Assembly: GCF_900108175.1 (NCBI RefSeq) | Contig: NZ_FNVO01000008.1 | Location: forward strand, 247,845 to 311,844 | From: Thermomonospora echinospora | Lineage (GTDB): Bacteria; Actinomycetota; Actinomycetes; Streptosporangiales; Streptosporangiaceae | Length of the DNA stretch: 64,000 bases | Direction of reading: 5' to 3' | Shown here: positions 53,051 to 61,095 of the stretch, one piece after another | Layout of the letters: each line of letters opens with the position of its first letter | Numbering within the stretch: the first letter of the stretch is position 1 | Made by a program: the position numbers and the translations under genes | The notes under the pieces: generated by a model | Told to the model about the DNA's origin: nothing | Database searches by the model: none | Seen by the model: only the letters and a program-made list of their open reading frames with translations

Positions 53051-53515
53051 ATGCCTCGGATCGCGACCAACACCGCCGTGACACTGGACGAGTTGCTGGA
53101 ATTCGTACGGCCCCGGCACCGGGCGATCCTGCTGACCTCCCGGAGCGACGGGTGGGTTCAGGGCTCGCCGGTGACCTGCGGTGTCGACGATTCCGGACGG
53201 ATCGTCGTCTCCACCTACCCCGCGCGTGCCAAGACCCACAACGCCAGGCGGGACTCGCGTGTGAGCCTTCTGGTGCTGAGCGACGACTGGAACGACGCCT
53301 GGGTCCAAATCGACGGCTCGGCAGAGGTCATCGACGCGCCGGACTCGGTGGAGCCGCTGGTGGAGTACTACCGCAACATCGCGGGGGAGCACCCGGACTG
53401 GGACGAGTACCGCGCAGCGATGATCAAGCAGGGCAAGTCCATCATCCGCGTCACCCCCGAACGGTGGGGCCCGGTCGCCACCGGCGGCTTCCCGGCGAGC
53501 CTCGCGCAGGAGTGA
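53051..53515 (+). CDS. PPOX-class F420/FMN-dependent protein
   Basis: A 154-residue split-barrel oxidoreductase of the pyridoxamine-phosphate-oxidase class, as annotated for many actinobacterial F420-dependent enzymes. Typical blocks are RHRAILLTSRSDGWVQGSPVTCGVD, RIVVSTYPARAKTHNARRDSRVSLLVLS and GKSIIRVTPERWGP. The substrate is unknown. The ATG follows a TAGGGT box by six bases, suggesting a leaderless mRNA like the flavin reductase gene at 37333. Confidence 0.85.
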   Translation: MPRIATNTAVTLDELLEFVRPRHRAILLTSRSDGWVQGSPVTCGVDDSGRIVVSTYPARAKTHNARRDSRVSLLVLSDDWNDAWVQIDGSAEVIDAPDSVEPLVEYYRNIAGEHPDWDEYRAAMIKQGKSIIRVTPERWGPVATGGFPASLAQE

Positions 53516-53519
53516 GCGC

Positions 53520-53541
53520 TCCCGCGGCGGAAGCCGCGGGA
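53520..53541. terminator. Bidirectional terminator
   Basis: Nine-base perfect arms (53520-53528 and 53533-53541) with a GGAA tetraloop lie between the convergent PPOX and pqqB genes. Confidence 0.72.
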
Positions 53542-53634
53542 ACCTCCCGTGAATGCCGGCGCCGTCCGTGCCCGGCCCGCGAGGAGGCGGCCGGACACGA
53601 CCGCGCGCGGTGCGCGGGTGCGCCCTGCGGGTGC

Positions 53635-54549
53635 TCACAGTTCCAGGACCATGCCGTCCGCCGCCACCTCCACCGACGACGATGCCAGGGCCAGGGACTG
53701 GTCGGACGTGGCGTCCAGCAGTGGATTGGTGTTGTTGAGATGCGTCAGCAGCCTCCGGCCACCGGGTAGGGCCGCCAGCCGTTCGCCGACACCGCCCGGT
53801 CCGGCGACCGGCAGATGCCCCATCACCGTCGCACGCGGCGGGGTAGGGGCGGTACGCGGCGGAGTGCGCGTGGCGCGCCGGAGTTCGTCGTCGCTCCAGA
53901 AGGTGCCGTCCGCGATCAGGACGTCCGCACCGGCCGCCGCCTTATCGAACTCCTCCGGCCAGGAGGCCAGGTTCGGCGCGTAGACCAGCCGCCGGCCGGT
54001 GACCTCGTCCTCGATCGAGTACGCCACCACCCAGTCCCGTCCGGGCAGGCCGCGCGCGTACCGGGGCCGCTTGTCCCCCAGGGACACGGCGGTGACCACC
54101 AGGCGTTCGTCCAGCCGCAGTGGATCGCCCGGTTCGACGGCATGCCAGCGGTGATCGGCGTAGGGCGCCAGGACGTCCCGCAGGGGGAAGGCACTGGACA
54201 GCGCGCCGATGACCGCCGGGGGCGCGTACACATTGAGCGGCGCTCCCTCCCGGAGGACGGCAAGGCCGATGGTGTGGTCCAGTTCCGCGCTGGACAGCAG
54301 GACGCCCCGCAACGGTGTCTCGCGGGTGCCGGGGCGTGGCGTGAGCTCCGGCGCGAGGAGTATCTGGGCGCGGACGTCGGGGGAGGCGTTGACCAGATAC
54401 CAGGTGTCGCCGGTGCCGCTGACGGCCAGGCTGTCCTGGGTGCGCCAGCTCGGCGGCCCGGCGCGGCGGGCGCGGGCGCACTGCACGCAGGAGCAGTTCC
54501 ACTGCGGGGAACCGCCGCCGGCCGCGGTCCCGAGGACACGGATCTTCAT
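53635..54549 (-). CDS. pqqB: PQQ biosynthesis protein PqqB
   Basis: A 304-residue metallo-beta-lactamase-fold enzyme that acts late in PQQ synthesis, hydroxylating the tyrosine-derived ring. The signature start GTAAGGGSPQWNCSCVQC (zinc-site cysteines) is kept, followed by SSAELDHTIGL and the ADGTFWSDDEL region, with TVMGHLPVAG and LTHLNNTNPLL ligands. It is the last gene of the cluster, seven bases after pqqE, so the order here is A-C-D-E-B. Confidence 0.93.
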   Translation of the reverse strand: MKIRVLGTAAGGGSPQWNCSCVQCARARRAGPPSWRTQDSLAVSGTGDTWYLVNASPDVRAQILLAPELTPRPGTRETPLRGVLLSSAELDHTIGLAVLREGAPLNVYAPPAVIGALSSAFPLRDVLAPYADHRWHAVEPGDPLRLDERLVVTAVSLGDKRPRYARGLPGRDWVVAYSIEDEVTGRRLVYAPNLASWPEEFDKAAAGADVLIADGTFWSDDELRRATRTPPRTAPTPPRATVMGHLPVAGPGGVGERLAALPGGRRLLTHLNNTNPLLDATSDQSLALASSSVEVAADGMVLEL

Positions 54550-54556
54550 CGGCGCC

Positions 54557-55666
54557 CTACCGTCGCGGGACCATGGGCCCGGACGCGGCGTCGGGCCCGG
54601 CCTGTGCCGCCTGCGCCTGCTCCACGAGCCGGGTCACCACGGAATGGTGCGGCGACAGAGCGCAGACGGGGTCGGTGGCGCTCGCGTCGCCGAGCAGCCG
54701 CAGCGCCTGGCAGCGGCAGCCGCCGAAGTCGACCTCCCGCAGGGGGCAGCCACGGCACGGGTCCGGCATCCAGTCCGTGCCGCGGAACCGGTTGAACGAC
54801 TCCGAGGAGAACCAGATCTCCGCCAGCGGCGTGCCGAGCACGTTCTCGATCGGCAGTCCCGGGATCTCCCCGGCCGCCGTGCAGGGCAGCACGTCCCCGT
54901 TCGGCCGGACCACAAGGTGCCGCCGTCCCCATCCGTGCATGCACGGCTTGGGACGGTCCTCGTACAGGTCCGGGACGACGTACACGATGCCCAGTCGGTC
55001 ACCGTGGCGCTCGGCGGCGTCCCGGGCGGCGGCGCGGGACCGTTCGACCTGCTCCCGCGCCGGCAGCAGCCGGGCCTGATTGAGCGCCGCCCATCCGTAG
55101 TACTGCGTGTGGGCGAGTTCGAGCCGGTCGGCGCCCCAGCGAACGGCCAGCTCGGCCAGCTCGGCCACGCGGTCGGCGTTGTGCCGGTGCAGGACGACGT
55201 TGACGGTCAGCGGTAACCCTGCCCGCTTCACCGCGCGCGCTGCCGCCCGCTTGCGCTCGAACGACCGGGTCCCGGCGATCCGGTCGGAGCGTTCGGCCGC
55301 GGAGTCCTGGACCGAGAGCTGCACATGGTCGAGTCCCGCCTCGACCAGCGCGGCCAGGCGCCGGTCGGTCAGTCCCACCCCACTCGTCACGAGGTTGGAG
55401 TACAGCCCCACCCGGCGCGCGTGCCGGACCAGCTCGGGCAGGTCCCGGCGGGTCAGCGGCTCGCCCCCGGACAGGTGGAGTTGAAGTACTCCCAGTTCAC
55501 GGGCCTCGGTGAGCACCCGGCACCACTGCTCCCCGGTCAGCTCCCGCCGGTGGTCGCCCAAGGCGACCGGGTTGGAACAGTACGGGCAGTGCAGCGGGCA
55601 CCGGTAGCTCAGCTCGGCGAGCAGCCCGATCGGAGGTCTCATCTCGGCCTCAGCGGACATCCTCAT
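54557..55666 (-). CDS. pqqE: PQQ radical SAM maturase PqqE
   Basis: A 369-residue radical SAM/SPASM enzyme that cross-links Glu and Tyr of PqqA. The cluster motif is CPLHCPYC and the SAM region LSGGEPLTRRD. SPASM cysteines are in KPCMHGWGRR, VLPCTAAGEI and PCRGCPLREVDFGGCRCQ. Possible starts are 55666, 55660 and 55642; the first overlaps pqqD by 17 bases and was kept. With PqqD it should bind the precursor peptide. Confidence 0.93.
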   Translation of the reverse strand: MRMSAEAEMRPPIGLLAELSYRCPLHCPYCSNPVALGDHRRELTGEQWCRVLTEARELGVLQLHLSGGEPLTRRDLPELVRHARRVGLYSNLVTSGVGLTDRRLAALVEAGLDHVQLSVQDSAAERSDRIAGTRSFERKRAAARAVKRAGLPLTVNVVLHRHNADRVAELAELAVRWGADRLELAHTQYYGWAALNQARLLPAREQVERSRAAARDAAERHGDRLGIVYVVPDLYEDRPKPCMHGWGRRHLVVRPNGDVLPCTAAGEIPGLPIENVLGTPLAEIWFSSESFNRFRGTDWMPDPCRGCPLREVDFGGCRCQALRLLGDASATDPVCALSPHHSVVTRLVEQAQAAQAGPDAASGPMVPRR

Positions 55667-55982
55667 CCCCCTCGAAGCGGTCCTGGTCGGCTGCCCGCGG
55701 GGACCCGTCCTCGGCCACGTGCAGGAGACGGGCGGTGACGAGCCGGGACAGCAGGGCCAGCACCTCCTCCGCGCAGACCCCGTCGTACTCGGCGTCCAGG
55801 GCGGCGACCAGGTCGGCCACCGTGGACTCGCCCGTGCAGGCGCCCAGCACCCGGGCGGCGGTCTCGTTGATCAGCAGGACGCCCTCCGGATACAGCAGCG
55901 CGTGGCTGCCGCGGACCTCGTCGAACACCAGGCGGACCCCAGAGCGGGGCCGTAACCGCGACCGCGGGCCGATCCCGGTCAT
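55650..55982 (-). CDS. pqqD: PQQ peptide chaperone PqqD
   Basis: A 110-residue RiPP recognition element that presents PqqA to PqqE. The core is RLRPRSGVRLVFDEVRG, ALLYPEGVLLINETAARVL and GACTGESTVADLVAAL, followed by a charged 20-residue tail. Overlapping ends with pqqC (ATGA) and pqqE indicate tight coupling. Confidence 0.92.
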   Translation of the reverse strand: MTGIGPRSRLRPRSGVRLVFDEVRGSHALLYPEGVLLINETAARVLGACTGESTVADLVAALDAEYDGVCAEEVLALLSRLVTARLLHVAEDGSPRAADQDRFEGDEDVR

Positions 55983-56683
55983 CGGTCACACGCCGTGGCG
56001 TGCTCGATGGCGTCCGCCAGCGCCCACAGCACGTCGCACTTGAACGTCAGCGCGGCCAGCGCGGCCTCCTGCCGTTCCCGGGTGGCGCAGTGCCGCAGGA
56101 CGATCGCGAGCGTACGGTCGCTGTCGGAGGAGACGACCGGGAGGCGCCGGGTGAAGTAGGCATGGCCCTCGGGCTTGATCCAGGGATAGTGCTTCCGGAA
56201 GGCCGCGACCCGGTCCCGCATCAGGTCCGGCGCGAACAGTTCGGTCAGCGAGGCGGCCACGCCCTCCTCCCACGGCCGCGTGCGGACGAAGTCCAGATAC
56301 GCCTGGACGGCGAACCGCGCCCCGGGGGCGACGTGCCGCTCGTCCAGGACCTCCTGACGGGTGAGGCCGGCCGACTCGGCGAGCGCCAGCCAGTCCTCGA
56401 TCCCGCCTTCGCCCTCGGCCGTGCCGTCGTGGAACGCGATCCGCTCCAGCCACATCCGGCGGATCTCCGGGTGCGGGCAGTTGGCGATGATGAAGGCGTT
56501 CTTCTGCGGCAGGCACTTTTGGTAGACCCAGCGGTTGGCCACCCATCCGCGGACCTCCGCCTCCGTGAGCGAGCCCTCATGAAGGCGGAGGTGGAACGGG
56601 TGCCTGTCCCAGTAGCGTGCGGACCTGGCGCGTAGGGCCGTCGTGAACTCCTCGGCGGTCAGCACCTGGGATGCACCCGGCAT
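55979..56683 (-). CDS. pqqC: PQQ synthase PqqC
   Basis: A 234-residue cofactor-free oxidase of the TenA/heme-oxygenase-like fold that performs the final ring closure and oxidation to PQQ. Family segments are YWDRHPFHLRLHEGSLT, GWVANRWVYQKCLPQKNAFI, HDGTAEGEGGIEDWL and YPWIKPEGHAYFTRRL. It lies six bases after the pqqA stop and overlaps pqqD by ATGA. Confidence 0.95.
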   Translation of the reverse strand: MPGASQVLTAEEFTTALRARSARYWDRHPFHLRLHEGSLTEAEVRGWVANRWVYQKCLPQKNAFIIANCPHPEIRRMWLERIAFHDGTAEGEGGIEDWLALAESAGLTRQEVLDERHVAPGARFAVQAYLDFVRTRPWEEGVAASLTELFAPDLMRDRVAAFRKHYPWIKPEGHAYFTRRLPVVSSDSDRTLAIVLRHCATRERQEAALAALTFKCDVLWALADAIEHATACDR

Positions 56684-56689
56684 CGCGGG

Positions 56690-56809
56690 CTACCAGTCCT
56701 CGTCGCGCGGGTCGGCCGCCCAGGCGTAGGCGGTCACCTCCAGGCCGGCGTCGTACTGCTCCACGACGGGCGGCACCCACTCCTGGCGCTCGTTCGCGTC
56801 GGTGTTCAT
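56690..56809 (-). CDS. pqqA: PQQ precursor peptide PqqA
   Basis: A 39-residue precursor found by reading upstream of pqqC. It begins MNTDANERQEWV and includes the invariant cross-link site GLEVTAYAW, in which E24 and Y28 are joined by PqqE. An 11-residue tail (after Y28) is longer than in Klebsiella or Methylorubrum. AAGGAGG lies six to seven bases before the ATG. It is too short for ordinary gene callers. Confidence 0.95.
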   Translation of the reverse strand: MNTDANERQEWVPPVVEQYDAGLEVTAYAWAADPRDEDW

Positions 56810-57128
56810 GCCGGAACCTCCTTTCGTGTCCGCGGACGGGTCTTACGACCTTCCGCGTCAGTCGAGCCGTGCCCGCACACCACATTCCGCACACCACCGC
56901 CCTTTCCATCCTTTACCGGGACAAGTGTTCATAAGGGCGCGAGCCAGACCCGGCCCGAGGCCTCTTTGGTGGCGATTGACCCGGATCCTCCTGGTCCATA
57001 CGTGGCGATGTTCCCGTTACGGAAACAGCGTCTTCGACAACTCCGAGGCACACCAAGATCCTGGCGGCCGGCGTATACCGTCACCACCGGATGCGTGCCG
57101 GAGCCGTTCTCCGGACACCGCCGGGCCG
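56810..57128 (-). promoter_or_regulatory. Upstream region of the PQQ operon
   Basis: A 319-base gap before pqqA. AAGGAGG near 56815 is the pqqA ribosome binding site. The AT-richer stretch 56900-56935 is the best place for a promoter, but I could not assign a clear -35/-10 pair. No gene seen. Confidence 0.4.
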
Positions 57129-57500
57129 TTATCCGGCGGCGAATCGCGCGGCGTAGCCGGCCAGGGCGGTGGAGACGAGCACGGCGAGCAGCCATTGGAC
57201 GATCACGGCCGTGTGCAGCCGCTCCTGGGAGGACGGGTCTTTCAGGCGTGCTCGCAGCGGACCCAGGTTTGTCGCCCAGCCCAGGGCGGCGGAGGCACCG
57301 GCCAACGCGAGCACGAACCCGTAGGCGGCGGTGGCCAGCGCCGGCAGGCGCTGCAGCGCGCCGGTCAGGGGAATCGTGGCCCATGCCGCCAGCAGGGCCG
57401 TCGCCCCGGTGCGTGCGATGCGGAATCCGAGGTGCGAAGCGGTCTCGCGCGGGCCGGTCGCCCTGCGCGTCGGGTTCGGCTGTGGATTTCGGTGCGGCAT
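57129..57500 (-). CDS. Small polytopic membrane protein
   Basis: A 123-residue protein with a charged N-terminal tail (HRNPQPNPTRRATGPRE) and three or four hydrophobic segments (ARTGATALLAAWATIPLTGA; LATAAYGFVLALAGASAALG; AVIVQWLLAVLVSTALAGYA). Small membrane proteins of this kind are common in actinobacteria and unassigned. The ATG at 57500 has no strong ribosome binding site. Confidence 0.55.
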   Translation of the reverse strand: MPHRNPQPNPTRRATGPRETASHLGFRIARTGATALLAAWATIPLTGALQRLPALATAAYGFVLALAGASAALGWATNLGPLRARLKDPSSQERLHTAVIVQWLLAVLVSTALAGYAARFAAG

Positions 57501-57792
57501 GGCGCCCCCACGGTCTCCTCCAGCGACACGGCGCTGCGGAAGGTGCGCACTTCAAGCCTGACCCACCGGACGAGACGCCCATATGGCATTGCGGTTAACG
57601 GGCGTCGAACAGCGGATAGATCTTCACCAAGACACGTTTGACCGATCCGATGCCTTCATATCTCCCGGTCAAGGAACGTCAATGTGCTGTCCTCGCCCCC
57701 GATGAGGGCTACGGCGGCGGTCGCCTCCGGGGACGACCCGAACGGCGGGCGTAGGGTGGAAATCGGTTCCGGCGCAGAAGCCATCGGGGATC

Positions 57793-58005
57793 ATGACCCG
57801 CGGCATGGGCACCGCGCTCGGCATCGCCGTGGTGACCCTGACCCTGCATCTGGCGGGCGGACGCGCCGCGCTGGCCGTGCTGACGGCCGTGGCGCTCCTG
57901 GCCGCTCTCACCGCGACCACCGCCTCCACCAGCCCTGCGCGCACCCCGCCTGATCGTTCACCGACCCCGGGGCGAAGGGAATCCGGCGGTAACGGCACGC
58001 ACTGA
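57793..58005 (+). pseudogene. Remnant of an MFS (DHA2-type) transporter C-terminus
   Basis: A 70-codon frame with two short hydrophobic segments (RGMGTALGIAVVTLTLHL; LAVLTAVALLAALTATTAS) followed by a Pro/Ser/Gly-rich tail. The order 'G-TALG-VTL-L' then 'ALAVL-A' matches the last two segments of drug-efflux MFS proteins. No upstream portion of such a gene is present in any frame, so it is probably a decayed fragment; it could also be a genuine small protein. Confidence 0.4.
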
Positions 58006-58072
58006 TCGCCCTCCTGACCCGGGCGCGGCCGGGTGCTCCTCGCCGCCGGCGATCGCCCGTGACGGCTCCGGC

Positions 58073-59008
58073 TCAGTGACCGGGCGCGCGGACCTGGTCC
58101 AAGCCGGCGCGCAGGTCGCCGGCGAGTGCGGTGGCGTCTCCGGTCTTCCAGAAATGCAGGTAGAACAGGCGAGGCTGCTCGTACAGCATGTGGTTGTGCA
58201 ACTCGATGATGGTCATGCCACGCGAACGCAGGGCTTTGATCACCGGGTTGACCTGGTCGGCGGTCATGGTGAAGTCGCCGTTGACCGCGGCGCGCCCCCC
58301 GCCCAGAGGCTGGAACATCAACTGGGTGGAGGCCTCCATCAGATACGGCACCGTGGTGTGGGCGCGGGTGTCGGTGATCTTCTGGGTGACCGGGATGCGG
58401 TACTGCAGGACGCCGTTCTCGTCCTCGCCCTTGGCGCCGATGATGCGGTCCAGCGCCGCGGTGTCCAGCTTGACGGGAGGCTCCTTGCCCTCCTTCTGGT
58501 CGAGGGGGATGCCGGTCTGCGCGAGTGCGGTGTGCACGGTGCGGGCGATCTGGACGGGGTCGCCCTGGGCCCAGTAGTGCATCCACCACAGCCGCGGGGT
58601 CTCGTCCTGGATGTGCTTGTGCAGTGCGGTGATCTCCACGCCTCCGCGCTGCAGGGCGTCGGCGACCTTGTTCACCTCGGCGCCGGTGAGGGTGACCTCA
58701 CCGATCATCAACGCCCTGTCGGGGGTGGTCTGGTGGAAGGAGGCTTCGGCATTCAGTTCCATCGCGGGGTTCTCCCGCACTCCGGCGTTGACGACGTGCA
58801 GGTCGGTGCGCAGCCATTCGGCGGTGTGCACGTCCTGGGCCTCGGTCTTGAGCGGCTGGCCGATGGCGCGGCCCACGGCGTTCCAGTCGATGCCACGCGG
58901 TCGCCCGGCGGCCGTACCGGCGATGGCGGCGGACGTGGTGGCCAGGGCCGCCGCACCGGCCGTGAAGGCGATCGCGGCGTGACGCCATGATCGTGTGCGA
59001 GGGGCCAT
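58073..59008 (-). CDS. LppY/LpqO-type (DUF1259) secreted protein
   Basis: A 311-residue exported protein. A signal peptide (WRHAAIAFTAGAAALATTSA, cut near AIAG) precedes two tandem DUF1259 repeats: each has a T-G-E/D-MVLT-like strand, then LHKHIQDETPRLWWMHYWAQGD in the first and LHNHMLYEQPRLFYLHFWKTGD in the second. This duplicated HxH ... PR-x5-H-x-W pattern may coordinate a metal. The mycobacterial relatives LppY and LpqO are lipoproteins of unknown role; no lipobox is clear here. AGGAGG before ATG 59008 supports the start. Confidence 0.82.
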   Translation of the reverse strand: MAPRTRSWRHAAIAFTAGAAALATTSAAIAGTAAGRPRGIDWNAVGRAIGQPLKTEAQDVHTAEWLRTDLHVVNAGVRENPAMELNAEASFHQTTPDRALMIGEVTLTGAEVNKVADALQRGGVEITALHKHIQDETPRLWWMHYWAQGDPVQIARTVHTALAQTGIPLDQKEGKEPPVKLDTAALDRIIGAKGEDENGVLQYRIPVTQKITDTRAHTTVPYLMEASTQLMFQPLGGGRAAVNGDFTMTADQVNPVIKALRSRGMTIIELHNHMLYEQPRLFYLHFWKTGDATALAGDLRAGLDQVRAPGH

Positions 59009-59373
59009 CAGGGGCCTCCTGATGCGTGAACGGTGGGTTTGTCGGCGTGGTCGCCGCGGGCCGGATGCAGGCCTTGCCGGAACGGCCCGTCCCGGCCCTG
59101 GGATCATCACCGGGTAACGAATATCCGCATCGTCGGCCGTTCCCCGTTGCGGGCGACACAACCCCTGATCGTTCACAGCCGGTCACGAAGACGAGGCGGC
59201 GAAGATCAGTGGCTCACCGTACCGGCGCTCCACCCGGTGTCCGCCGGTGCCGTGGTCCGGGATCGGGTGTTTGTCCGTCGGCAACTGAGGTGGGTTAGGG
59301 TGGATTGCGAAGACTTACGTACGGCGGTCGACGTGTGAGAGGAGAGGCAGTCCACCGCAGGCTGTGTGTCGTG
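59009..59373. promoter_or_regulatory. Divergent region between DUF1259 and phosphatase genes
   Basis: These 365 bases hold both promoters. AT-richer segments lie at 59110-59130 and 59290-59330; TTAGGGT at 59296-59302 is a possible -10 box for the phosphatase gene. No coding frame or riboswitch was recognised. Confidence 0.35.
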
Positions 59374-61095
59374 ATGGATGTGACTCCAGCCGTGAACGGT
59401 TCCCAGGACGTCCTCGACCCGGTGGCACGGCCCGTCCCGTACGCGGCTCTGTCGGTGGATGCCTCCGGCGTCATCGTCCGGCTCAACGACGCGGCGCGCG
59501 TCCTGTTCGGGGCGGCGCCGGGGGTCTTGCTGGGCGGGGTGGCACCCGGGTGGCTGGTAGCGGCGCATGAGTCGCTGGCCGGTCATTGTCCGGACGGCGA
59601 AGCCGGCTCCTGCCCGGTGGGCGGGGCCGCACTCGACGGCGCCTTCCGCGGCTCGATCGGCGAGCGGGTCTTCGAGGCCCGGCCCATGCTGGAGGGCGAG
59701 GAGTCCGCAGGCCCGGTGTCCACGACCTGGTGGGTGATCGACATCACCGAGCAGGACCGCCTCATGCGGGAGCTGGAGGTCGAGCGGGAGCGGACCGCGT
59801 TGCTGGCCGAGGCGTCGAGCCGGTTGATGGCGTCGCTGAACCTGGAACGGTGCATGGAGGTGACCGTGCGGCTGGCCGCGCGGCACCTCGCCGATGCGGC
59901 AGTGGTGATCGCCCCGCGGAACGGGCGCGTCCATCCGGTCGCCTACTGCGGCCCCGACGGGCAGGTCGACCACCGGGAGTTGCGCATCGATCTGACCGAG
60001 GTGCCGGGGCTGGCCGAGGCGATGCAGGGGTTTCTGCCGGTGCCGTCGCGGTGGATCGACCCGTCCGCCGCGCCGGAGTGGATCGCCCGCGGGCAGATGC
60101 GGGAGCCGGGTGCGATGGTGGTGACCGCCCTGCCGGGGCACGGTACCGCGGCCGGCGCCCTGGTTCTGCTGCGCCGCGCCCGACAGGAGGCGTTCTCCGG
60201 GGACGAGGAGGTGTTCGCCCGGCTGTTCGCCGCCCGGGCGGGCGCGGCGATGTCGGCGGCCCGCATGTACGCCGAGCAGGCGGCCATCACCCGGACGCTG
60301 ATGAGTGAGCTGCTGCCGCCGCGCACGAACGAGCTGGACGGGGTCGAGCTGTCGGCCCGCTACCGTCCGGCGGGGGACGGTGAACTGGTCGGCGGTGACT
60401 TCTACGACCTGTACCCGGCCGATGCGGCCGATCCCGACGGCGAGTCGCTGGTCGTGCTGGGGGACGTGTGCGGCAAGGGTCTGGAGGCCGCGGTGCTCAC
60501 CGGCAAGATCCGCAACACGCTGCGGGCCCTGCTGCCCATGGCCGGCGACCACCAGCACGTTCTGGAGCTGTTGAACCAGACGATGCTGTATGCCGACACC
60601 ACCCGGTTCGTCACGCTGGTCCTGGCCTCGATCCGCCGGCGGGGCACCGGCGTCCGGCTCAAGCTGACCAGCGCGGGGCACGCCGCGCCCTTGATCGTCC
60701 GGACCGACGGGAAGGTGGAGATGGCCGGAACGAAGGGATCACTGATCGGTGTCCTGGACGACATCGTCTCTACGACCGCCACCGTGGCGCTGGAGCCCGG
60801 GGATACGTGCCTGCTGTACACCGACGGCATCACCGAGGCCATCGGCGGGCCGCTGGGGAGCGAGATGTTCGGCGACGAGCGGTTGCGCGTCGAGTTGGGC
60901 CAGTGCGGCGGCATGCCGCCCGAGGCCCTGGTGGAACGGGTGCACATGCTCGCCGCAGAATGGGTGGGCTCCAGCCGGCACGACGACATGGCCACGGTCG
61001 CGATCACCGCTCCCCGGCGCTCCCGGCTCAGCGCCGTCGACGGGCATGGCCCGGACGGTACACCGCATAGGGACTCTGGAAGATTCCTCGCATGA
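59374..61095 (+). CDS. PAS-GAF-SpoIIE phosphatase (PP2C family)
   Basis: A 573-residue signalling serine phosphatase. An N-terminal PAS-like domain (about 15-135) ends in STTWWVIDITEQDRLM and includes two Cys-Pro motifs (GHCPDGE, GSCPVGG). A GAF domain (about 150-300) and a short linker lead to the SpoIIE catalytic domain with metal motifs GGDFYDLY, GDVCGKGLEA, TDGITEAI and HDDMATVAI. It should dephosphorylate anti-anti-sigma factors of partner-switching systems. The ATG at 59374 was chosen; an upstream start near 59305 adds 23 residues. It overlaps the B12-binding gene by ATGA. Confidence 0.9.
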   Translation: MDVTPAVNGSQDVLDPVARPVPYAALSVDASGVIVRLNDAARVLFGAAPGVLLGGVAPGWLVAAHESLAGHCPDGEAGSCPVGGAALDGAFRGSIGERVFEARPMLEGEESAGPVSTTWWVIDITEQDRLMRELEVERERTALLAEASSRLMASLNLERCMEVTVRLAARHLADAAVVIAPRNGRVHPVAYCGPDGQVDHRELRIDLTEVPGLAEAMQGFLPVPSRWIDPSAAPEWIARGQMREPGAMVVTALPGHGTAAGALVLLRRARQEAFSGDEEVFARLFAARAGAAMSAARMYAEQAAITRTLMSELLPPRTNELDGVELSARYRPAGDGELVGGDFYDLYPADAADPDGESLVVLGDVCGKGLEAAVLTGKIRNTLRALLPMAGDHQHVLELLNQTMLYADTTRFVTLVLASIRRRGTGVRLKLTSAGHAAPLIVRTDGKVEMAGTKGSLIGVLDDIVSTTATVALEPGDTCLLYTDGITEAIGGPLGSEMFGDERLRVELGQCGGMPPEALVERVHMLAAEWVGSSRHDDMATVAITAPRRSRLSAVDGHGPDGTPHRDSGRFLA

